NCBI GenBank assembly: GCA_902517455.1
Contig: CABYCN010000007.1
Coordinates: 1-43,710 of the forward strand
Direction of reading: 5' to 3'
DNA from: an uncultured Pelagibacteraceae bacterium
GTDB taxonomy: Bacteria; Pseudomonadota; Alphaproteobacteria; Pelagibacterales; Pelagibacteraceae
Length of the DNA stretch: 43,710 nt
Position 1 is the stretch's first letter, and every line of letters begins with the position of its first letter. This document shows positions 18,687-24,589 of the stretch, piece after piece. Below the pieces are notes generated by a model that ran no database searches, was not told the origin of the DNA, and saw nothing but the letters and a program-made list of their open reading frames with translations. The translations under genes were made by a program, and so were the position numbers.

Positions 18687-18729
18687 CTAGGCCTAGTTTA
18701 TATAAACTAACTAAGTAAAAACTAACTAA
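18687..18729 (+). promoter_or_regulatory. Palindrome and direct-repeat cluster upstream of proteorhodopsin
   Basis: The 215-base gap between prpE and proteorhodopsin holds a 10-base palindrome CTAGGCCTAG (18687-18696) overlapping a 16-base perfect palindrome TAGTTTATATAAACTA (18694-18709). Next come two copies of AAACTAACTAA (18704-18714 and 18719-18729) spaced 15 bases apart. The second copy ends just before the ribosome-binding site. These could form an operator, the -10 region or a leader hairpin. Function is inferred only from position. Confidence 0.4.
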
Positions 18730-18730
18730 A

Positions 18731-18736
18731 GAGGGA
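18731..18736 (+). promoter_or_regulatory. Strong ribosome-binding site of proteorhodopsin
   Basis: GAGGGA lies 7 bases before the ATG at 18744. Most genes in this window have weak or no Shine-Dalgarno sites, so this one supports both the start choice and high expression. Confidence 0.8.
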
Positions 18737-18743
18737 GTTTTTT

Positions 18744-19517
18744 ATGAAAAAACTTAAATTGTTTGCTCTTACAGTTGTAGCCCTGATGGGTATTACAACA
18801 GTAGCAAACGCTGCGACCGCTATGTTAGCTCAAGATGACTTCGTTGGAATATCTTTTTGGGTAATTTCAATGGGTATGTTGGCATCAACAGCTTTTTTCT
18901 TTATGGAGAGAAGTACTGTTAATCCTGCATGGAAAACATCTGTAACAGTAGCTGGTCTTGTAACTGGTATCGCTTTTATCCATTACATGTATATGAGAGA
19001 CGTATGGGTAAGTACAGGTGATTCACCAACAGTATATAGGTATATTGACTGGTTAATTACTGTGCCATTACAGATGATAGAATTTTATTTAATTCTAGTA
19101 GCTGTAAGAAAAGCAAGTTCTGGAATTTTCTGGAGATTGTTAATTGGTTCACTAGTAATGTTAATCGGAGGATATCTTGGAGAAGCTGGATACATCAACG
19201 CTACACTTGGTTTCGTAATTGGTATGGCAGGTTGGGTATACATTCTTTATGAAATATTCTCAGGTGAAGCTGGAAAAGCTGCTTCTAAAAGTGGAAACAA
19301 AGCTCTTGTTACTGCTTTTGGTGCGATGAGAATGATCGTTACAGTAGGTTGGGCAATTTACCCACTAGGTTACGTATTTGGTTACCTAACTGGTGGTGTA
19401 GACGCTAACTCACTAAACGTCGTCTACAATTTAGCTGACTTCATTAACAAAATTGCATTCGGTCTAGTAATTTGGGCTGCTGCAGTAAGTTCTGGAGCTG
19501 GTGCAAGAAGCAGATAA
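18744..19517 (+). CDS. Proteorhodopsin, blue-absorbing type (light-driven proton pump)
   Basis: A retinal-binding seven-helix pump that exports protons when lit. The 257 aa begin with a cleavable signal peptide (cut predicted after ANA, residue 23). Using green proteorhodopsin numbering plus five, key residues are the H80 proton-acceptor partner, D102 (acceptor, in RYIDW), E113 (donor, in MIEFY), D232, and K236, which forms the retinal Schiff base (ADFINKIAFG). The spectral-tuning position (105 in the reference) is Q110, the blue-tuned residue. The acceptor/donor pair D and E indicates a proton pump, not a sodium or chloride pump. No retinal-synthesis gene is in the window. A strong RBS precedes it and a strong terminator follows. 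Confidence 0.97.
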   Translation: MKKLKLFALTVVALMGITTVANAATAMLAQDDFVGISFWVISMGMLASTAFFFMERSTVNPAWKTSVTVAGLVTGIAFIHYMYMRDVWVSTGDSPTVYRYIDWLITVPLQMIEFYLILVAVRKASSGIFWRLLIGSLVMLIGGYLGEAGYINATLGFVIGMAGWVYILYEIFSGEAGKAASKSGNKALVTAFGAMRMIVTVGWAIYPLGYVFGYLTGGVDANSLNVVYNLADFINKIAFGLVIWAAAVSSGAGARSR

Positions 19518-19537
19518 TAACTACTAAAATATAATTT

Positions 19538-19578
19538 TAGGGCGAGTATGTTTTTACATACTTGCCCTATTTTTTTTT
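19538..19578 (+). terminator. Rho-independent terminator after proteorhodopsin
   Basis: A stem of about 14 base pairs (5' arm TAGGGCGAGTATGT, 3' arm ACATACTTGCCCTA, one G-U pair) with a TTTT loop is followed by a run of nine T. It begins 20 bases after the proteorhodopsin stop and ends 17 bases before the ferredoxin ATG. This would cap the proteorhodopsin transcript while allowing partial read-through into the redox genes. Confidence 0.93.
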
Positions 19579-19595
19579 AGGGCTATATAAATCAT

Positions 19596-19916
19596 ATGCC
19601 AAAAATTACTTACATTACGCACAACAAAGAAAGTCACACAATTGAGGTTCAAAATGGTTTAACTGTTATGGAAGGAGCAGTCCAAAACGATATTCCTGGA
19701 ATAGATGCGGATTGTGGTGGAGGTATGGCTTGTGCAACTTGCCATGTTTATGTCAAAGAAGATTGGTTAGATAAACTTCCAAAAAAAGAGGATGGGGAGG
19801 AAGATATGTTAGATATGGCATTTGAACCAAAACCAAATAGTAGACTTAGTTGTCAACTAACTGTCTCAGATAAATTGGATGGACTGATAGTTGACATACC
19901 GTCTAAGCAGACTTAA
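19596..19916 (+). CDS. [2Fe-2S] ferredoxin, adrenodoxin type
   Basis: A 106-aa soluble electron carrier. The four cluster ligands follow the C-x5-C-x2-C...C pattern: C40, C46, C49 ([11 protein letters not shown]) and C86 (RLSCQL). The '[17 protein letters not shown]' stretch is typical of adrenodoxin/ISC-type or P450-type ferredoxins. Its stop codon is directly followed by the ATG of a ferredoxin-NADP reductase, its likely partner. Together they could pass NADPH electrons to a downstream oxygenase, desaturase or Fe-S assembly step. The link to proteorhodopsin upstream is positional. Confidence 0.92.
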   Translation: MPKITYITHNKESHTIEVQNGLTVMEGAVQNDIPGIDADCGGGMACATCHVYVKEDWLDKLPKKEDGEEDMLDMAFEPKPNSRLSCQLTVSDKLDGLIVDIPSKQT

Positions 19917-20933
19917 ATGATTAATACAGATGCATTAATAATTGGAGCTGGGCCAACGGGTTTATTTACAGCGCATCAACTAAAACTAATTGGACTTAGT
20001 TGTGAGGTGGTTGATAATCTAGATAAAGTTGGTGGTCAGTGTATTGAGCTTTATCCCGATAAACCAATTTATGATATCCCAGCAGTCCCAGAATGCACAG
20101 GTGAAGAATTGACAAATAATTTAATCAAGCAGTTAAAACCTTTTGATATCAAATTTCATTTAAATGAGAGGGTTGATGAGGTTAAAAGGGATAACAATAA
20201 TTGGTTTGTTAAAACAAATAATGATAAAATTTTTTTGACTCCAAATGTTATAATCGCTGGCGGAGTAGGGTCGTTTGAACCTAGAAAGTTTTCTCCAAAA
20301 GAGTGTGAAAAATTTGAAAATAAGTATTTATTTTATGCTGTTAAAGATAAAAAAATTTTTGAGGGCAAAACCGTTACAATTTTTGGTGGTGGAGATAGTG
20401 CATTAGATTGGGCGGTTGAGTTGTCAAAAAATTCTAAAGTGAATTTAGTGCATAGAAGAGATGAGTTTAGAGGCGCAGAATCTACTGTAAATAAAATGAA
20501 AGAATTAGTAAATTCAGAAAGAATGAATCTTTTTACAAAATATCAATTAAACAATGTGCGTGGCTCTGATCAAATACAAAGTATTGACTTAAAACATGAC
20601 GACGGGCAAACTAAAAATTTAGAGACAGATTATGTTTTAGGATTTTTTGGACTAATTATGCAACTTGGCCCAATTGCAGAATGGGGACTTAATATTGATA
20701 AAAAAACTATTTCTGTTGATACTAAAAATTTTGAGACAAACCAAAAAGGTATTTATGCTGTTGGGGATATTTGTTCCTATCCAGGAAAACTAAAACTTAT
20801 TTTATCAGGTTTCCACGAAGGTGCTTTAGCAGCAAGAGCTTGTTTTAAACTAGCTAGGCCAAATGAAAAATATAGATTTGAATTTACTACAACTTCCTCA
20901 AAATTACTTAAAAGACTCGGCAAAAAAGAGTGA
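19917..20933 (+). CDS. Ferredoxin-NADP+ reductase, thioredoxin-reductase-like type
   Basis: A 338-aa flavoprotein that moves electrons between NADPH and ferredoxin. It has the FAD-binding GAGPTG at residues 10-15, a KVGGQCIELYPDKPIYDIP segment typical of the YumC/Fnr2 family, the NADPH-binding FGGGDSALDW at 156-165, and the C-terminal FAD motif YAVGDIC. It lacks the C-x-x-C redox pair of true thioredoxin reductases, though annotation pipelines often call it TrxB. It begins at the base after the ferredoxin stop (TAA-ATG) and its own stop overlaps the next GTG start, so ferredoxin, reductase and GST are surely one operon. Confidence 0.9.
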   Translation: MINTDALIIGAGPTGLFTAHQLKLIGLSCEVVDNLDKVGGQCIELYPDKPIYDIPAVPECTGEELTNNLIKQLKPFDIKFHLNERVDEVKRDNNNWFVKTNNDKIFLTPNVIIAGGVGSFEPRKFSPKECEKFENKYLFYAVKDKKIFEGKTVTIFGGGDSALDWAVELSKNSKVNLVHRRDEFRGAESTVNKMKELVNSERMNLFTKYQLNNVRGSDQIQSIDLKHDDGQTKNLETDYVLGFFGLIMQLGPIAEWGLNIDKKTISVDTKNFETNQKGIYAVGDICSYPGKLKLILSGFHEGALAARACFKLARPNEKYRFEFTTTSSKLLKRLGKKE

Positions 20934-21556
20934 TAGAGCTTTTTTCAGCAAATACCCCTAATGGTAAAAAAATTAGTATTATGCTTGAAGAAATTGGATA
21001 CGAATATAAAGTAACAAAAATAGATCTCGATAAAGGTGAACAGTTTAAACCAGATTTCAAAAAAATTAGTCCATTGAGTAAAATTCCAGTAATTATAGAT
21101 CGTAAAAATAATGAAGTTATTTTTGAATCTGGGGCAATTTTAATTTACCTAGCAGAGCAAAGTGGAATGTTTTATAATCAAAAAGAACGAACTAAAATTA
21201 ATCAATGGTTAATGGCTCAGATGGGTTATGTAGGTCCTATGTTAGGTCAACATCATCAGTTTCATCATTACAATCCTGGCAAAAGTAAATTTGGAGAAGA
21301 AAGATATTTTAAGATATCCAAAAGGATATACCAGGAACTTGACGAACGATTATCAAGTTCAAAATTTTTATCTGGTGATAATTATAATATTTCAGATATT
21401 GGTACTTTTCCTTGGATAGCTCGTCATGAATGGCATGATATTGGTTTGAGAAACTATAAAAATCTTACTAGGTGGTATAATGAAATTTCTAGAAGAGAGG
21501 CTGTAATAAAAGGTTTTGCGTTTATCAATCAAGAAGAAATTCCACCTAAGCCTTAA
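20930..21556 (+). CDS. Glutathione S-transferase-like protein (YfcG/YghU type)
   Basis: A 208-aa protein with an N-terminal thioredoxin-fold domain and an all-helical C-terminal domain. The opening ELFSANTPNGKKISIMLEE and the later SKIPVIID and FESGAILIYLA match Nu-class GSTs (YfcG/YghU), where the threonine/asparagine of T-P-N-G contacts glutathione disulfide. These show disulfide-bond reductase activity. The start is GTG at 20930, overlapping the reductase stop (GTGA). Membership of the proteorhodopsin-side redox operon suggests a thiol or peroxide-handling role under light, which is inference. Confidence 0.88.
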   Translation: MIELFSANTPNGKKISIMLEEIGYEYKVTKIDLDKGEQFKPDFKKISPLSKIPVIIDRKNNEVIFESGAILIYLAEQSGMFYNQKERTKINQWLMAQMGYVGPMLGQHHQFHHYNPGKSKFGEERYFKISKRIYQELDERLSSSKFLSGDNYNISDIGTFPWIARHEWHDIGLRNYKNLTRWYNEISRREAVIKGFAFINQEEIPPKP

Positions 21557-21558
21557 CT

Positions 21559-21663
21559 CTAATTTATTGAGCTGAGAAGTCTAAATAAAGAAGCAAATAT
21601 GCCATGACCTGAAAACTCTATAGCTAAGACTACAATAATGATTAATAAAAATTTTTTATTCAT
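21559..21663 (-). CDS. Micro-ORF of 34 codons, predicted single-pass or secreted peptide
   Basis: Third in a chain behind dksA. The ATG at 21663 overlaps the preceding micro-ORF stop as ATGA. It encodes a short basic start (MNKK), a hydrophobic stretch of about 12 residues (FLLIIIVVLAIE), and a tail ending RLLSSIN. The stop TAG is at 21559-21561, three bases from the convergent GST stop. The overlapping starts and typical membrane-segment layout argue that it is translated, but it is below usual gene-calling length. I do not recognise it. It could be a membrane micropeptide or chance. Confidence 0.45.
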   Translation of the reverse strand: MNKKFLLIIIVVLAIEFSGHGIFASLFRLLSSIN

Positions 21664-21785
21664 CTAGTAAATACAAATAATAGTAAAAGGATCCAAAAAA
21701 AAGCATAATAAAAGTAAATATATTTTTTTGTAAAGTTATAGGTTATTGGATTATGTACTTTTTTTTTTTTATTTTTTTTAGTCAT
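21660..21785 (-). CDS. Micro-ORF of 41 codons, lysine-rich head plus one transmembrane helix
   Basis: The ATG at 21785 lies inside the dksA stop region (8-base overlap) and the TGA at 21660-21662 overlaps the next micro-ORF ATG. The predicted peptide has a basic N-terminus (MTKKNKKKK) and one aromatic and leucine-rich hydrophobic helix near the C-terminus (about FYYAFFWILLLLFVF). It crosses runs of 12 and 8 T on the plus strand, so the frame is sensitive to slippage. An upstream in-frame ATG at 21845 lies within dksA and is unlikely. Function unknown. Confidence 0.5.
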   Translation of the reverse strand: MTKKNKKKKVHNPITYNFTKKYIYFYYAFFWILLLLFVFTR

Positions 21786-22302
21786 CAGCATGAACCTTTT
21801 CATTTTTTTCATGTTTTTCTTGTGCCGTAATAGTGTATTTTGCAACTGGCCTAGCCATAAGTCTTTTTAGTCCAATTGGTTCAGCAGTATCAAGACAATA
21901 ACCATAAGTATTATCTTTAATTCTTATTAAAGCTTTATCAATCTCTGAAATTAATTTGATCTGTCTATTTATTGCTTTCATTTCAACATTCTTATCAGTG
22001 TATGAACTTGCTTGATCAACAATATCAGCTGAAATACTATTATCGTCCATGCTTCCATTATAAAGAGCATCATTATTTGCTTTAACTAATTCTTTTTTCC
22101 ATTCTTGTAATTTTATTCTAAAAAATAGTTTATGTTTTTCACACATATATTTCTCCTTATCCTTAGGTATGTAAGTCTTAGAAATCTTAATAGGGCCTTT
22201 AGCAACAAATTTTGGCTTACTAATTACTTTTGTTTTCGTTTTATTTAAAGTCTTGGTTTTACTTTTAGGAACAATTTTTTTTAATTTACTGGCTTTGGGC
22301 AT
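21778..22302 (-). CDS. dksA: DksA/TraR-family RNA polymerase regulator with degenerate zinc finger
   Basis: DksA binds the RNA polymerase secondary channel and, with ppGpp, adjusts rRNA and amino-acid gene transcription. The ATG at 22302 (MPKASKLKK, 174 aa) is preferred to TTG 22338. The N-terminal 50 residues are lysine-rich and low-complexity. The coiled-coil tip keeps the D-x2-D-x-A motif (DIVDQA). The C-terminal motif YGYCLDTAEPIGLKRLMARP retains only one of the four zinc cysteines; the second C-x2-C is TITA. Such cysteine-poor forms are known in alphaproteobacteria. Two micro-ORFs are coupled downstream. Confidence 0.87.
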   Translation of the reverse strand: MPKASKLKKIVPKSKTKTLNKTKTKVISKPKFVAKGPIKISKTYIPKDKEKYMCEKHKLFFRIKLQEWKKELVKANNDALYNGSMDDNSISADIVDQASSYTDKNVEMKAINRQIKLISEIDKALIRIKDNTYGYCLDTAEPIGLKRLMARPVAKYTITAQEKHEKNEKVHADD

Positions 22303-22381
22303 ATCTTTAAATTGAATTCGAGCGAGTATATTCAGCAAAATAGGGGTGTCAAGTAACCTTAATTATTGTAAATATTTAGAA

Positions 22382-23701
22382 ATGAATGAATACAGAAATA
22401 TTAATAATATATTTTACATTTTTGCTTTATCTCATTTAATAATTTGGACACTTGTTCCATCCCTAACAAATAATAATTTGCCGTTGGATACTATTGAGGC
22501 TCTTGCTTGGGGAAGTAATTTAGAATGGGGATTTAACAAACATCCTCCTATGAGCGCTTTTTTTTCTGAAGTTTTTTATAGAATATTTGGTGCACAAGAT
22601 TGGGTATATTATTTATTAAGTCAAATATTTGTTTTAATTGCTTTTTATTTTGTTTTTAAATTTTCTTACGAAATTTTGAAAAATATTAAGTTAAGTTTAA
22701 TTTCTGTTTTGTTACTTGAGTCAATTTATTTTTATAATTTTACCACACCAGAATTTAATGTTAATGTTTGTCAATTACCCTTTTGGTCATTGGTTGTTTA
22801 TTATTCATGGAAAATTTACAGCTCTAAAGAAATTAAATTTATTGATTGTTTTTTAGTTGGTTTGTTTGCTGCAGTCGGATTTTTATCAAAGTACTTATTT
22901 ATTTACTTATTGATATCTATTGATTTGTTATTTATTTATTTAATTTTCATTAAAAAAACAAAAAAATTTGATTTTCAGTATTTAATTACTTTAGAAGTTT
23001 TTATAGTACTTTTAATACCACATATCATTTGGCTTTTTAATAATGAATTTTTAACGATTACTTATGGTTTGAAAAGAACTGGTTTAGAAGGTTCTAGTTT
23101 TGTTGATCACTTGATACAACCTCTTATTTTTTTGATTAAACAAATTGGTATACTGATACCATTTTTCTTTCTAGTTAGTTTATTGATAAAAAGATTAAAA
23201 TTTAAGATTAATTTAAATGATAAAAAATTACTTTTTTTGTTATTTGTAAATATTTTACCTATTTTGTTAATTTTAATTACTTCTCTCATAACTGGATCAA
23301 AAATTAGAACTATGTGGATGACGCCTTTTTATTTATTTTTTGGAATTTTGTTTATATATTTGTTGCAATCTCAAATAGACTTAAAAAAGATTAAGCTATT
23401 TCTATATTCTTTTTTGTTTTTGTTTTTCTTTTCACCTGTTCTTTATTCCTACATTTCTATCGTGAAGGATGATAAAAGGACTGATTATCCAGGGAGAGAT
23501 ATAGCTCGTAAAGTTCAAATTTTATGGGATCAAGATTTTGATAAAGAAATTGAGTTTGTCACAGGAGACGAGTGGAAAGCTGGAAATCTTTCATATCATT
23601 TAAAATCCAGACCTAAATGGGAAGGATACACAAACAATATTAAATTAAATAATTCTTCAAAATTTATTTGTGTAGAAGACGTTTGTTTGGGAAGATATTA
23701 A
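22382..23701 (+). CDS. ArnT/PMT-like membrane glycosyltransferase
   Basis: An integral membrane protein of about 439 aa with roughly ten hydrophobic helices and a short soluble C-terminus. The first periplasmic loop contains EALAWGSNLEWGFNKHPPMSAF, which resembles the acidic, KHPP-bearing loop of GT83/GT39 family enzymes that use polyprenyl-phosphate sugars to glycosylate lipids or proteins. ATG at 22382 is chosen; an in-frame GTG at 22346 would add 12 polar residues. It is followed 18 bases later by a DPM1-like GT2 that could make its polyprenyl-phosphate sugar donor. The sugar and acceptor are unknown. Confidence 0.82.
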   Translation: MNEYRNINNIFYIFALSHLIIWTLVPSLTNNNLPLDTIEALAWGSNLEWGFNKHPPMSAFFSEVFYRIFGAQDWVYYLLSQIFVLIAFYFVFKFSYEILKNIKLSLISVLLLESIYFYNFTTPEFNVNVCQLPFWSLVVYYSWKIYSSKEIKFIDCFLVGLFAAVGFLSKYLFIYLLISIDLLFIYLIFIKKTKKFDFQYLITLEVFIVLLIPHIIWLFNNEFLTITYGLKRTGLEGSSFVDHLIQPLIFLIKQIGILIPFFFLVSLLIKRLKFKINLNDKKLLFLLFVNILPILLILITSLITGSKIRTMWMTPFYLFFGILFIYLLQSQIDLKKIKLFLYSFLFLFFFSPVLYSYISIVKDDKRTDYPGRDIARKVQILWDQDFDKEIEFVTGDEWKAGNLSYHLKSRPKWEGYTNNIKLNNSSKFICVEDVCLGRY

Positions 23702-23719
23702 AAATATAAGATTTACTTA

Positions 23720-24589
23720 ATGAAAATCAAAATTTTAATACCTGTTTATAATGATTGGCAATCTTTATCTCAATTAATGAATGAAATAAATGATTTAGTG
23801 ATTACTACAGATTTTCAAATTTCTATTATAATAGTCAATGATTCATCAAATCACGATCGTTTGGATGAGGATAAAGATTTAAAAAATATTCATTCAATTA
23901 AAATCTTAAATATGAAAATGAACCAGGGGCATGCAAGATGTATAGCTACAGGACTAAAATACATTTATGAAAAAGAGGATTTTGATTATATCATACCGAT
24001 GGATGGAGACGGTGAGGACAGACCTGAGGAAATAAAAGAATTTTTAAATCAAATTAATAAATCTAACAATAAACCTATTGTAGGAGAAAGAATTAAGAGA
24101 TCTGAAAATTTACTATTTAAAATTTGTTATCGAATACATAAATTGATTACATTAATATTTACTGGTAAATCAATTAAATTTGGAAATTTTACATGTTTAC
24201 CAAAATCTGTAGTAGAAAAAATGATTAATGAAAAAGCTACATGGAATAGTTTTTCAGGATCATTAAAAAAAATTGAAAATGATTTTATTTCTGTGTCATC
24301 AGTGAGAGGTAAAAGATATTTTGGACCCTCTAAGATGAAATTTAATGATTTAATAAAACATTCATTATCAATTGTAAGTGTGTTTAGAAAGACGGTTTTA
24401 ATGCGCTCAGCTTTATTTATGGTTTTGTATATTTTATTAATTAAAAGTAATGCCTCAGTAGTTACTTCTATACCACTAGTAATGATAATAATTATGGTTT
24501 ATTTTATTTCTAAACTTGCTTTAAGAGAGAATATGGATGAACTTGATAATTCATTAAATAATATAGATAATATAGAAAATCTAAAATGA
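23720..24589 (+). CDS. GT2 glycosyltransferase, polyprenyl-phosphate sugar synthase-like
   Basis: A 289-aa protein with a GT-A domain opening KILIPVYNDW, IIIVNDSS near residue 37, NQGHARCIATGL near 72, and the acidic PMDGDGEDRPE block near 96. Two hydrophobic helices lie at the C-terminus (about residues 225-265). This fits enzymes that load mannose, glucose or similar onto undecaprenyl phosphate for a membrane transferase such as the gene just upstream. The stop overlaps the ppc ATG (ATGA), giving translational coupling to a central metabolic gene, probably through genome compaction. Confidence 0.85.
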   Translation: MKIKILIPVYNDWQSLSQLMNEINDLVITTDFQISIIIVNDSSNHDRLDEDKDLKNIHSIKILNMKMNQGHARCIATGLKYIYEKEDFDYIIPMDGDGEDRPEEIKEFLNQINKSNNKPIVGERIKRSENLLFKICYRIHKLITLIFTGKSIKFGNFTCLPKSVVEKMINEKATWNSFSGSLKKIENDFISVSSVRGKRYFGPSKMKFNDLIKHSLSIVSVFRKTVLMRSALFMVLYILLIKSNASVVTSIPLVMIIIMVYFISKLALRENMDELDNSLNNIDNIENLK

